Assembly: GCA_022241605.1 (NCBI GenBank)
Contig: JAKOMQ010000016.1
Coordinates: 1-64,000, forward strand
Origin: Aquimonas sp.
GTDB taxonomy: Bacteria > Pseudomonadota > Gammaproteobacteria > Xanthomonadales > Xanthomonadaceae
Direction of reading: 5' to 3'
DNA length: 64,000 nt
Shown here: one piece after another, positions 18,118 through 26,451 of the stretch
Position numbering within the stretch: position 1 is the stretch's first letter
How the letters are laid out: every line of letters starts with the position of its first letter
Notes under the pieces: generated by a model
Told to the model about the DNA's origin: nothing
Database searches by the model: none
Seen by the model: the letters and a program-made list of their open reading frames with translations, nothing else
Program-made: the position numbers and the translations under genes

Positions 18118-18419
18118 GGCAGCGGGCTCTGCTCGCCTGAGCTCGTGCGGGCGCAGCGAGAGGCAGACGCGCGAGCGGCGCACGGGGTGCCGTGGCTACA
18201 GGCTTGCGGAGTCGGGGTGCAACCGTGTTGGCAGGCAGGGGCGACGGTTGGCGCCGGAGAGGTCGCGGGATTCGGGATGGAGCCTTCATGGAGCGCGATT
18301 GACGGCTTGCTGCGCGCGCCGCATGAGCTTTTCCTGTGCACGTGATGGTCTCGAACAGGACTTGACGAAAGTCTTAGGCGGGATCAGGATCTACATGAAG
18401 TCCTTATTGAGACTCGTCC
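18118..18419. other. intergenic region upstream of the toxin-antitoxin pair
   Basis: About 300 bases without a gene. It holds one and a half GGGATTN heptamers at 18267-18280 and a possible weak promoter at 18362-18390 (TTGACG, 17-base spacer, CAGGAT) that could drive the toxin-antitoxin operon. Confidence 0.35.
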
Positions 18420-18854
18420 ATGGCCGCCCCCCGCACCTCCGCCGCACCTCGCATCGCCGAAGCCCGCCCGGCAGCTGAGCCGGCATTCGCCCCCGATGAC
18501 CTTGCCGGCCCCGGCCTGCGCACCTTTTTCAGCATCGCGCAGCGGTGGGGGCTGGACACGCGCCAGGAGCAGATTCTGCTGGGTTCGCCAGCCCGCTCGA
18601 CCTTCTTCCGCTGGAAGCGCGGCGACATCGGCATCGTCCCGCATGACCTGATCGAGCGGCTCAGCTACCTGCTCGGCATCTACAAGGCCCTGCAGGTGCT
18701 GCTGCCGGTGCCAGAGCGCGCCGATGCCTGGGTGAAGCGGCCGAACAGCGCCACCCCCTTTGGCGGCCAGACACCGCTGGAACACATGCTGGGCGGGCAG
18801 GTGGTCGATCTGTACCGCGTGCGCCAGTACCTCGACGCCGAGCGCGGCGGATGA
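18420..18854 (+). CDS. Xre/MbcA/ParS-type antitoxin (DUF2384)
   Basis: A 144-residue antitoxin of RES toxins. The N-terminal 25 residues are disordered-looking; an Xre-like helix-turn-helix core follows (GLDTRQEQILLG.. to RWKRGDI), then the toxin-binding C-terminal segment TPFGGQTPLEHMLGG...DLYRVRQYLDA, diagnostic for the family. The C-terminus is expected to plug the toxin active site. The stop overlaps the toxin start (ATGA), the usual coupling of such pairs, and the complex probably represses its own promoter. Confidence 0.92.
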   Translation: MAAPRTSAAPRIAEARPAAEPAFAPDDLAGPGLRTFFSIAQRWGLDTRQEQILLGSPARSTFFRWKRGDIGIVPHDLIERLSYLLGIYKALQVLLPVPERADAWVKRPNSATPFGGQTPLEHMLGGQVVDLYRVRQYLDAERGG

Positions 18855-19546
18855 AGTCGAGCGCCTCGACGGTCGCCACGCCGCCGCTGGCGGCCGTGGT
18901 CTGGCGCCCTGGTCACCGCATCGTGCCTTCGATCTTTCCGCCGCGTGGGCTGTTCGACGGTGTGGCCGATCCGGCCGACCTCGAAGCCGTTTTTGTCCTC
19001 GAAGCCTTGACCAACGACCGCCTGCGCGAGCAGCTTGGCCGCCTGCGTCGCATCCCCGCTGAGCGCCGCATCAGTGGGCCGGGCACCACCCCCGTGATGA
19101 GCGCCTTCACCCACGTGCATCCGGACGGCGGGCGTTTCTCGACCGCACGGTTCGGCGCCTACTACGCCGCCCGCGAGCTGCCGACCGCGATTGCCGAAAC
19201 CGTGTACCACCGGGAGCGCTTCCTGCGCGCCTCGAACGAGCCGCCGATCGACCTGCAGATGCGCAGCTACCTTGGCAACATCCGCGCCGACCTGCACGAC
19301 CTGCGAGGCGGCGGCTGGGCACCGCTGCACGACCCCGACAGCTACGCCGCAAGCCAGGCTTTCGCCGCGCGCCTGCACGGGCAGGGCAGCGAGGGCATCG
19401 TGTTCGAAAGCGTGCGCCGCGCCGGCGGCCAGTGCGTGGCGCTTTACTACCCGGACCTGATCAGCCCGGTGAAGCAGGGCCCTCACCTGCTGTACCGCTG
19501 GGACGGCGCGCGGATCGAAGCTTTCGTCAAAGCTGCGGAAACGTGA
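18851..19546 (+). CDS. RES-domain toxin
   Basis: A 231-residue RES-family toxin; characterised relatives degrade NAD+ or ADP-ribosylate targets. The RES features are visible: Arg in RFGAYYAARE (about residue 100), Glu in AIAETVYHRE, and Ser in the GSEGIVFESVR region. The second half (from GGGW) is repeated as a stray fragment at 20251-20484. Translation is coupled to the antitoxin by a 4-base overlap. Which NAD-linked reaction it performs cannot be decided from sequence. Confidence 0.9.
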   Translation: MKSSASTVATPPLAAVVWRPGHRIVPSIFPPRGLFDGVADPADLEAVFVLEALTNDRLREQLGRLRRIPAERRISGPGTTPVMSAFTHVHPDGGRFSTARFGAYYAARELPTAIAETVYHRERFLRASNEPPIDLQMRSYLGNIRADLHDLRGGGWAPLHDPDSYAASQAFAARLHGQGSEGIVFESVRRAGGQCVALYYPDLISPVKQGPHLLYRWDGARIEAFVKAAET

Positions 19547-19711
19547 GCGTTCCAGGGCGTGCGGCAGGGCAAGGCCATTCCACTATCCGGCGGGAGCCCC
19601 GAGCGCTCCTGCCGCCGCTGCCGAACCGCTGACGTGTTGCGCGTAAAGCCCAAGCGGGCATGGCCGCCAAAACACGCTCTCGCAGAAAGGCCTCAGAGCG
19701 CTGCCAAGATG

Positions 19712-20089
19712 TCAGCGAACAACCAGCACGTCGTGGGGTGCGCCATGCACCAGGCTGTAGCTGCACGATCCGAGGAGCAGGCTGGCCGCGGCGCCTCGCC
19801 CTCGGCTGCCTACGACAATCAGGCTGGCCGCATGCTCGTCAGCTGCCTTCATGATCGCTGCAGCGGGCTTGCCTGAACCTTCAATCGATGAATGCGGCAC
19901 GCCGTGCTTGTCGAGCGTCGCGGACGCTTCCTCCAGCAGCCCCTTGCGTACCACCATGTCGCTGGGGGCCGCGTTTTCCGCGATCGCGGAAACGACGATG
20001 ACGTGGCCGTTGTCGCCAGCCAGCGAGGCGGCGCGCTGGAGCGCGCGTACTGAGTGCTCGGAACCATCAAAGCCAACGACAAGGCGCAT
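19712..20089 (-). CDS. universal stress protein (UspA family)
   Basis: A 125-residue single Usp domain. Strand one, RLVVGFDGSEHS, and the ATP-binding signature VVGSRGRG...LLLGS followed by HGAPHDVLVVR are present, so it is probably an ATP-binding type. The start is taken at ATG 20089, with GGGAG about eight bases upstream; the frame stays open to GTG 20116. It sits between the RES toxin and a truncated RES copy, on the opposite strand. Confidence 0.88.
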   Translation of the reverse strand: MRLVVGFDGSEHSVRALQRAASLAGDNGHVIVVSAIAENAAPSDMVVRKGLLEEASATLDKHGVPHSSIEGSGKPAAAIMKAADEHAASLIVVGSRGRGAAASLLLGSCSYSLVHGAPHDVLVVR

Positions 20090-20250
20090 GCGATCCATCT
20101 CCCGAGTGAAAGACACCGTGGGCTAACTTATACGATCTGCAGGGTGCCCGGGAGCCTGCCGGAGAAATTGGCTGCTGCCGTGCCCATGCATCGGCTGCGG
20201 ACGCAGTCGCGTCCGCTCACCGCTGCCCCTCGAACCGATCGCCCTAGAGT

Positions 20251-20484
20251 GGCGGTGGCTGGCTGCAGCTGCACGACCCCGACAGCTACGCCGCCAGCCA
20301 AGGCTTCGCCGCGCGCCTGCGTGGACAGGGCAGCGAGGGCATCGTGTTCGACAGCGTGCGCCGGCCCGGCGGGCAGTGCGTGGCACTCTACTACCCGGAT
20401 CTGATCAGCCCGGTGAAGCAGGGACCGCACCTGCTCTATCGCTGGGATGGAGTCCGGATCGAAGCTTTCGTCAATGCCGCCTGA
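20251..20484 (+). pseudogene. 3' fragment of a second RES toxin gene
   Basis: Seventy-seven codons from GGGW to TGA 20482-20484 match the C-terminal part of the toxin at 18851-19546 (HDPDSYAASQ, GQGSEGIVFDSVRR, YYPDLISPVKQG), with scattered substitutions. The similarity starts abruptly at 20251; no toxin start, N-terminal half or antitoxin precedes it. It lacks the Arg and Glu of the RES core and cannot be an active toxin. Confidence 0.85.
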
Positions 20485-20555
20485 GCCAGGCCGGGCCTGG
20501 TTGATCGGCGGTCGAGGTCTGCATCGCTGCGCTTGCCGACGCGGCTTGGCTGCAC

Positions 20556-21143
20556 TCAAGCCACCACGTTGCGCCCGCACTCCTGATTGACCTGCGCCTT
20601 CAGGTGCGCGGTCGCCTCGGCGCGGCTGAGCGGCGGGATGCCGGTCAACACGAAGCCCGCCAGGCCATCGTGCAGCGCGAGGATGCGCATCGCTGACGCG
20701 CGTGGGTTCGGGCAGTTCCAAAGCGTGAGCCGGCAGCCGGCTTCGAGTGTCGAGGCCACGCGGTCCAGCAAGCCCAGCGCGCAGCCGGCCAGCGCCTTCG
20801 ACATCACGTCATCGGACAGCGCCGCATCGGTGGTTTCGATCCACAGCCGCCACAGCGGTGCGGAGCGCTCGGTAAACGCCTGTTTGACGAAACCGACCAG
20901 CACGGCGTCCGGCGCGGCTACCGCGGGAAACACCCGCTCGATCTCCTCCTCGAGTGCAGCCACGGCGGCTTCGGCGCGGAGCTCCTGCCAGCGGAAGTAG
21001 TGGTTGAGCAGGCCGATGCCGACTCCCGCGCGTTCAGTGACATCGCGGGTACGGACTTCGAACAGCCCGCGCTCGCGGATCAGCGCCTTGGCCGCGGCAA
21101 AGATGGCGGCGCGGCGGCCGGTGTCGGAGGAGGGGGTGCCCAT
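20556..21143 (-). CDS. TetR-family transcriptional repressor
   Basis: 195 residues. An N-terminal TetR helix-turn-helix occupies residues about 8-55 (AAAKALIRERG, then TRDVTERAGVGIGLLNHYF), followed by a helical ligand domain. GLLNHYF in place of the common TLYYHF, with the adjoining sequence, resembles the BetI-like subgroup. It is divergent from the DUF418 gene with 83 bases between, which contain two 18-bp palindromes placed over a likely promoter; it probably represses that gene and itself. The ligand is unknown. Confidence 0.9.
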   Translation of the reverse strand: MGTPSSDTGRRAAIFAAAKALIRERGLFEVRTRDVTERAGVGIGLLNHYFRWQELRAEAAVAALEEEIERVFPAVAAPDAVLVGFVKQAFTERSAPLWRLWIETTDAALSDDVMSKALAGCALGLLDRVASTLEAGCRLTLWNCPNPRASAMRILALHDGLAGFVLTGIPPLSRAEATAHLKAQVNQECGRNVVA

Positions 21144-21166
21144 GGCTGAAGGATACGCCGAGGGTT

Positions 21167-21184
21167 ATTGAGCAGTCGCTCAAT
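21167..21184. promoter_or_regulatory. TetR operator O1 (imperfect palindrome)
   Basis: ATTGAGCAGTCGCTCAAT: an 18-bp inverted repeat, perfect except the two central positions. It overlaps the proposed -35 box of the DUF418 gene. Confidence 0.75.
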
Positions 21185-21196
21185 CCGGGCTAGATT
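21168..21196 (+). promoter_or_regulatory. putative promoter of the DUF418 gene
   Basis: -35 TTGAGC at 21168-21173 and -10 TAGATT at 21191-21196 with a 17-base spacer. Both boxes are overlapped by the operators, fitting repression by occlusion. Confidence 0.55.
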
Positions 21197-21211
21197 GAGC
21201 GATCGCTCAAT
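21194..21211. promoter_or_regulatory. TetR operator O2 (perfect palindrome)
   Basis: ATTGAGCGATCGCTCAAT: a perfect 18-bp palindrome, same half-site as O1, offset by 27 bases. It covers the end of the proposed -10 box and the start site region. Confidence 0.8.
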
Positions 21212-21226
21212 ATCTGGAGTCTGGTC

Positions 21227-22369
21227 ATGCAGCGGCGCACCGATGTGGATGTCCTTCGAGGCTTCGCCCTGCTGGGCATCGGGGTGGTCAACCTTCCTTA
21301 CCTCGCGCTTCCACTCGCCGACCAACTCGGCCCGCCTGGCGGCGGGCTCGATGCCGCGGCCTACTTCATCGGCAAGCTGTTGTTCGAGGGCAAGTTTTTC
21401 GTACTGTTCTCGTTCCTGTTCGGATGGGGTTTCGGTGCACAGCTCAACTCGGCCGAGCGCGCGGGCATGAGCCCGCGCCGGCGCTACCTCGCGCGCCTGG
21501 TCGCGCTGGCGCTGTTCGGCGTGCTGCATGCGCTGCTGGTGTTCCAGGGCGACATCCTGCTGGCCTACGCCTGCCTGGGCTTGCTGCTGTGGCCGTTGCG
21601 GCAGGCTCCGCCGAAGCGGCTGCTGTGGATTGCCGCGGCGATGCTGCCGGTCTCCGCGCTGTCCTTCGCCCTGCTCTACACCGAGTCCGGCTCCGTCGAG
21701 GACCTCGTCGCGCTCGGGCTCGACCCCGGCAGCGAGGGCTACCGGGGCGGCTATCTCCAGACTGTGGGGCAGCGGCTTGCGGAGTGGCCGTTCGCCCTCG
21801 CGGTGGTCGTGCTGTTCAACGGCCCGCTGGCGTTCGCTGCGTTCTGCCTGGGTCTGGCTGCCTACAGGGCCGGGTTTCTGGATGCACGCAGCGCGGGCTT
21901 CCAGCAACAGACCCGGCGGATTCCGATCCTGCTCGGAATCGCGCTTGCGGCCAATCTTCTGTTTGCAACTGCGCAGAGCGGATGGCTGCCCGAGTCATCG
22001 CTGATCGAGGCGCTGGCCGCAGCTGCGCTCGCGCTCGGGGCTCCCAGCCTGGGGGCGCTCTATCTCTGGTTCGCGGTGCGCCATGCTTCGCGATTCCGCG
22101 CGCTTGGCGCCATTGGCTCGATGCCCTTGACCGGCTATGTGCTGCAGGGCGTGCTTGCCGGCGCCCTGTTCCATGGCTGGGGGCTTGGCCTGTTTGGCCA
22201 GCTGGGGCATGCCGCGCTGCTGGGGGTGGCGGCCCTGATCTGGTTGGCGCTGCTGCTGTTCGCCACCGCATGGCGCCGATACCGCGAGCAGGGGCCGCTG
22301 GATGCCGTCCTGCGCGCGCTGGCGCGCCGGCTTGGCGGCGTCACGCCGCGCGCTGGCGGTGGAACGTGA
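21227..22369 (+). CDS. DUF418 (YeiB-like) membrane protein
   Basis: A 380-residue polytopic membrane protein. The start RTDVDVLRGFALLGIGVVNL is the typical YeiB/DUF418 opening; FVLFSFLFGWGFG and a C-terminal DUF418 block (SMPLTGYVLQG) follow. Eight to ten helices are expected. The function of the family is not established; some members are linked to acyl or envelope metabolism. The gene is under likely direct control of the divergent TetR protein through two operators. Confidence 0.85.
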   Translation: MQRRTDVDVLRGFALLGIGVVNLPYLALPLADQLGPPGGGLDAAAYFIGKLLFEGKFFVLFSFLFGWGFGAQLNSAERAGMSPRRRYLARLVALALFGVLHALLVFQGDILLAYACLGLLLWPLRQAPPKRLLWIAAAMLPVSALSFALLYTESGSVEDLVALGLDPGSEGYRGGYLQTVGQRLAEWPFALAVVVLFNGPLAFAAFCLGLAAYRAGFLDARSAGFQQQTRRIPILLGIALAANLLFATAQSGWLPESSLIEALAAAALALGAPSLGALYLWFAVRHASRFRALGAIGSMPLTGYVLQGVLAGALFHGWGLGLFGQLGHAALLGVAALIWLALLLFATAWRRYREQGPLDAVLRALARRLGGVTPRAGGGT

Positions 22370-22411
22370 ACACCGCCAGCACGCGGCCTTCGGTGACCAG
22401 TGCCTCGGCAC

Positions 22412-23638
22412 TCACTGCCCCTCGAACCGCTCACCCTCGATCAGCACCGCCTGGATGCGGGTGGTGTATTCGAAGGGGTCGCCGTCGAACAGCACAAGGT
22501 CGGCGTCTTTACCCGGCTCGATCGAGCCGACGCGGTCCTCGATGCCGAGGATGCGCGCCGCGCCCAGGGTGAGGCTGTGCAGGGCGGCGTCGAAAGGCAG
22601 GCCGTAGGCGACCGCGATCGCGGCCTCCCACAGCACCACGCGGGTCTTGGGCACATAGGCCTCGAAGCCGCTCTGCAGCGCGAAGGGGATGCCGGCCTCG
22701 TGCAGGGCGCGGGCGGTGCTGAAGCTGGCGTTTTCCATCTCGCCGAACTGCCGGGCCATGGTGGGGTGCAGCAGCACCGGCACACCGGCGGCGCGGATGT
22801 CCTCCAGCGTGAGATAGGCCTCGGCGGCGCCGTCCAACACGATGCGGATGCCGAACTCCTCGCGCAGGCGCAGGGCGCTGCGGATGTCCTGTTCGCGGTA
22901 GGCAGTGATCAGCAGCGGCAGGCGGCCGTCCAGCACCTCGGCAAGCGCCTCCAGTTCGAGATCGCGGGCGGGCTCGCTGCCGCGTTTGGCGGCGGCGTGC
23001 TTCTTGCGGTACTCGTCGGCGCGGATCAGCTGCTGGCGCAGCAGGGCGATCTGCTTGGCGCGGGTGCCAGGGCTGCGCCGCTCGGCGCCGAAGGCACCCG
23101 GACCCAGGTGCGAGGCCAGCATGGCCGGCGCACGCAGCAGGGCCTCGTCGACGCTGCCGCCGCGGGTCTTGGCGATCAGGGTCTGGCCCGAGACCAGGGT
23201 GCCGGGGCCGTGACCGGTGTGCAGGGTGGTGACGCCCAGCGAGCGCAGCCATTCCACCAGACGCTCGCGGGCGTTGTAGGCGTCGATGGCGCGCAGCTGC
23301 GGCTGGATCGGCGCGCTGCTTTCCAGCTGGTCCTGGTCGTGCGGCTGGTTGAGGTAGCCGGCCAGCCCGACCACGCTGCGGGCATCGATCAGGCCGGGAG
23401 TGACCACCGCCGCCTGCAGGCGCGGCAGGCCTTCGGGGATCGCGACTTCGGCAGCCGGTCCGACTGCAGCGATGCGGCCCTCGCGGACCACGATCACGGC
23501 ATTCTGCAGGCGGCGGCCGTCGCCGACGTGCAGTTCGGTGGCCTTGACGACAACATCACGGGCCGGCGCCTGTATTGGCGCCAGCAGCAGCGCGGCACCC
23601 AGCGCTGCCACGAGGGAGAGGAGCTGTGCGCGGATCAC
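22412..23638 (-). CDS. secreted amidohydrolase paralogue lacking the HxH metal motif
   Basis: A 408-residue amidohydrolase-fold protein with a signal peptide (first about 26 residues). TPGLIDARSVVG stands where active family members have D-x-H-x-H: the His positions are Arg87 and Val89. The fold otherwise continues to the normal end (GSIEPGKDADLVLFDGDPFEY). GTG 23638 overlaps the stop of the upstream, motif-intact paralogue (GTGA), so both are made together. It may be a partner or regulatory subunit, or a protein with altered chemistry; this is inference. Confidence 0.8.
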   Translation of the reverse strand: MIRAQLLSLVAALGAALLLAPIQAPARDVVVKATELHVGDGRRLQNAVIVVREGRIAAVGPAAEVAIPEGLPRLQAAVVTPGLIDARSVVGLAGYLNQPHDQDQLESSAPIQPQLRAIDAYNARERLVEWLRSLGVTTLHTGHGPGTLVSGQTLIAKTRGGSVDEALLRAPAMLASHLGPGAFGAERRSPGTRAKQIALLRQQLIRADEYRKKHAAAKRGSEPARDLELEALAEVLDGRLPLLITAYREQDIRSALRLREEFGIRIVLDGAAEAYLTLEDIRAAGVPVLLHPTMARQFGEMENASFSTARALHEAGIPFALQSGFEAYVPKTRVVLWEAAIAVAYGLPFDAALHSLTLGAARILGIEDRVGSIEPGKDADLVLFDGDPFEYTTRIQAVLIEGERFEGQ

Positions 23639-24951
23639 TGGCCGGCCTCCAGCTGGATGACGTGTTCGGCGACGGTGTCGCGGCCTGCGCCCCAGCCACC
23701 GCTGGCGTAGAGGGCGTCCTGCTCGTTGGCAAGGTCGAACACCTGTTCGCCCTCCACCCAGGTTTCCAGCACGCGCGTGTAAACGCTCAGCGGGTCGCCG
23801 TCGAGCAGGATGAAGTCGGCGTCCTTGCCCGGCGTCAGGCTGCCGACGCGCTCGGCCAGATCCAGCATGCGCGCGCCGTTCAGCGTCATCGCCGCCAGCG
23901 CTTCCTCGCGCGGCAGGCCGAAGCGCACGCCCATCGCCGCAGAGCGCAGAAACAGGCGCGAGTCGGTGATCGGATCGTCCGTGTGGTAGGCCAGCAATGC
24001 GCCGGCCTCGTGCAGGGCGCGGCCGTTGTCGGGCAGCAGGTTCATGGCCTCCAGTTTTCCGCCGGGGCTGTCGACGTGGATGATCGATGCCATGGCGCCG
24101 GCGCGGGCGATCTCCTGCGCCACCAGCCCGGCCTCGCTGACGTGATGCAGCACCATGCGCAGACCGAACTCCTCGCCCAGCCGCAGCACGGTCAGGATGT
24201 CGTCGTGCCGATGGGTGTGGTGATGCACGATGCGGCGGCCGTCGAAGGCCTCGCACAGGGCCTCGAAGCCGAGGCTGCGCGCGGGCTTCTTGTCGGCCGC
24301 CAGCTTGGGGTCGGCCTGCTTGTTGCAGTACTCGCGGGCCGCGACCAGCTGGGCCCGCATCAGCGCCGCGGCCTTGCCGCGGGTGCCGGGGAAGGGCGCC
24401 GCCCGCAGCGGGTTGGTGCCGTTGGCCATCTTGATGCCGCCCAGCATGCGGCCGTCCTCGCCGCGCAGGGCCAGCGCCTCCACGCTGCCGCCGCGGCGGA
24501 GCTTGAGGTACAGGGTCTGGCCGCTGAGCAAATGCCCGGAGCCTGGCATCACGTTGACCGTGGTGATGCCGCCAGCGCGGGCACGGGCCATGCCGGAGTG
24601 GCGGACGTTGATCGAATCCAGCGCGCGCACGTCGGGCTGGATGGGGCTGCTGGCGTCGGCGCCGGCGACCTGCCCGATATGCGAATGGGTATCCACCAGG
24701 CCGGGCATCAGCACGCGTCCGTCCACCTCACGGATCTCGGTGCCGGGCGGAAGGCGGACCGAATCCGTCGGGCCAACCGCGAGCACCCGGCCCTCGTGCA
24801 CCAGCAGGGTGCCGCGCTCGATCACAGCGCCGTCGATTGGCAGGATGCGCGCGCCAACCAAGGCCAGCGGGCGCTCTTGAGCCTGTGCCAGCGGCAGCAG
24901 GCCGGTAAGCAGCAGGCCGAGCGCCAGTGGCGCGGAGCCGGAAATTCGCAT
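23635..24951 (-). CDS. secreted amidohydrolase (imidazolonepropionase-like)
   Basis: 438 residues with a signal peptide ending near AQAQ. Metal motifs are intact: MPGLVDTHSHIG (His89, His91), IVHHHTHRHDD and LAYHTDDP (likely catalytic Asp). The C-terminal SLTPGKDADFILLDGDP closes the beta domain. These periplasmic enzymes hydrolyse cyclic amide or dipeptide-like substrates; the substrate is unknown. It is the first gene of a two-gene unit with the motif-less paralogue and is divergent from the MaoC-FabI gene. Confidence 0.88.
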   Translation of the reverse strand: MRISGSAPLALGLLLTGLLPLAQAQERPLALVGARILPIDGAVIERGTLLVHEGRVLAVGPTDSVRLPPGTEIREVDGRVLMPGLVDTHSHIGQVAGADASSPIQPDVRALDSINVRHSGMARARAGGITTVNVMPGSGHLLSGQTLYLKLRRGGSVEALALRGEDGRMLGGIKMANGTNPLRAAPFPGTRGKAAALMRAQLVAAREYCNKQADPKLAADKKPARSLGFEALCEAFDGRRIVHHHTHRHDDILTVLRLGEEFGLRMVLHHVSEAGLVAQEIARAGAMASIIHVDSPGGKLEAMNLLPDNGRALHEAGALLAYHTDDPITDSRLFLRSAAMGVRFGLPREEALAAMTLNGARMLDLAERVGSLTPGKDADFILLDGDPLSVYTRVLETWVEGEQVFDLANEQDALYASGGWGAGRDTVAEHVIQLEAGQ

Positions 24952-25108
24952 GATGAGGTCCCCAAGGTGGCGCCCCCCTTGGACGCCGAGGAAGAGACAC
25001 TACGGGCAGGGACACGTCCGAGCCAGTGCGAAAAGGCAGGCAGGGTCATGCTGCATTGCGCAAAGCCTGCGTACCCTGCGGTGCTCCGATCCCGCTGGAA
25101 GCTGCCGC

Positions 25109-26380
25109 ATGTCGCCCTCCCTCGCCGAAGCCGCGCCGATCCGCAACCGCACCTTCGACGAACTCCAGGTGGGCGACAGCGCCGAGCTGAGCTGCGTCTT
25201 GACCCAGCGCGACATCGGCTTGTTCGCGGTGGTCTCGGGCGACGTCAACCCGGCGCATCTCGACCCGGAATTCGCCGAGCGCTCGCGCTTCCATGGCGTG
25301 ATCGGCCACGGCATGTGGGGCGGGGCGCTGATCTCGGCGGTGCTGGGCACGCGTCTGCCCGGCCCGGGCACGATCTACCTCGGCCAGGAGCTGCGCTTCA
25401 AGCGCCCGGTGCGGCCGGGCGATGCGATCACCGCGCGCGTCACCGTGCGCGAGCTGCGCGCAGACAGGGGGATTGCCGTGCTCGACTGCGAATGCGTGAA
25501 CCAATTTGGCGACACGGTGATCAGCGGCATTGCCGAAGTGCTGGCCCCGCGCGAGCGCGTCGAATGGAACCCGCAGCGCCTGCCCAGCGCCTCCCTGCAT
25601 CAGGGCGGGCCGGACCCGCTGGACCTCACCGGCAAGCGTGGCCTGATCCTGGGCATCGCCAACGACCAGTCGATCGCCTATGGCTGCGCCAGCGCCATGG
25701 CGGCCGCCGGCGCCGAGCTGGCTGTCACCTATCTCAACGCCCGGGCCGAGCCGCACGTGCGGCCGCTGGCGGAAGGCCTGCGCGCGCCGCTGATCCTGCC
25801 CTGCGACGTCCGCGAGCCCGGCCAGCTGGAGGCCGTCTTCGCCGCGATCCAGCGCGATTGGGGGCGCCTGGATTTTGTGCTGCACTCCATCGCCTTCGCC
25901 CCGCGCGAGGATCTGCACGGCCGCGTGGTCGACGCCAGCGCCGCCGGCTTCGCCCAGGCCATGGACGTCAGCTGCCACTCCTTCCTGCGCGTGGCCAAGC
26001 TGGCCGAGCCGCTGATGGGCGAGGGCGGCACGCTGCTCACCGTCACCTTCTACGGCAGCTCGCGCGTGGTCGAGCACTACAACCTGATGGGGCCGGTGAA
26101 GGCAGCGCTAGAAGGCGCGGTGCGCTACGTCGCCGCCGAGCTGGGGCCGAAAGGCATCCGCGCGCACGCGATCTCGCCGGGCCCGATCCGCACCCGCGCG
26201 GCCAGCGGCATCGACCGTTTCGACGAGCTGCTGGCCGAGGCCGCGGCGAGCGTGCCGGCGCGCCAGCTGGCCGACATCGGTGATGTTGGCCAACTCGCGC
26301 GCTATCTGGTCAGCGACGCCGCCAAGCGCATCACCGGCACCGTGATCCCGGTGGATGGCGGGCAGCATTTGACCGCATGA
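25109..26380 (+). CDS. MaoC-like hydratase fused to FabI-type enoyl-ACP reductase
   Basis: A 423-residue two-domain protein. Residues about 10-148 are a MaoC/hot-dog hydratase with the hydratase-2 motif: Asp45 and His50 in SGDVNPAHLD and FHGVIGHGMWGG after it. Residues about 172-423 are FabI-like: the GKRGLILGIANDQSIAYG nucleotide-binding start, Tyr314, and the Tyr324-x6-Lys331 catalytic pair (HYNLMGPVK), ending GPIRTRAASGI. This joins an (R)-3-hydroxyacyl dehydration step to enoyl reduction, consecutive steps of fatty-acid elongation. Start ATG 25109 is where similarity begins; the open frame upstream lacks it. Confidence 0.85.
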   Translation: MSPSLAEAAPIRNRTFDELQVGDSAELSCVLTQRDIGLFAVVSGDVNPAHLDPEFAERSRFHGVIGHGMWGGALISAVLGTRLPGPGTIYLGQELRFKRPVRPGDAITARVTVRELRADRGIAVLDCECVNQFGDTVISGIAEVLAPRERVEWNPQRLPSASLHQGGPDPLDLTGKRGLILGIANDQSIAYGCASAMAAAGAELAVTYLNARAEPHVRPLAEGLRAPLILPCDVREPGQLEAVFAAIQRDWGRLDFVLHSIAFAPREDLHGRVVDASAAGFAQAMDVSCHSFLRVAKLAEPLMGEGGTLLTVTFYGSSRVVEHYNLMGPVKAALEGAVRYVAAELGPKGIRAHAISPGPIRTRAASGIDRFDELLAEAAASVPARQLADIGDVGQLARYLVSDAAKRITGTVIPVDGGQHLTA

Positions 26381-26451
26381 GCCGCCGTCTGCATCCCTGC
26401 TGAAGTACCCTGCCGGGCGCTATACGGCTCGACCGAGAGGAGTCCGCGTCG

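Noticed and set aside
23639..24256. An extension of the motif-less amidohydrolase upstream of GTG 23638
   Set aside because: It overlaps the intact paralogue in another frame, while the GTGA overlap and signal peptide support 23638.
23575..26283. A 902-codon plus-strand frame spanning the amidohydrolases and the fusion gene
   Set aside because: It runs antisense to two clear genes and in a wrong frame of a third; no domain is visible.
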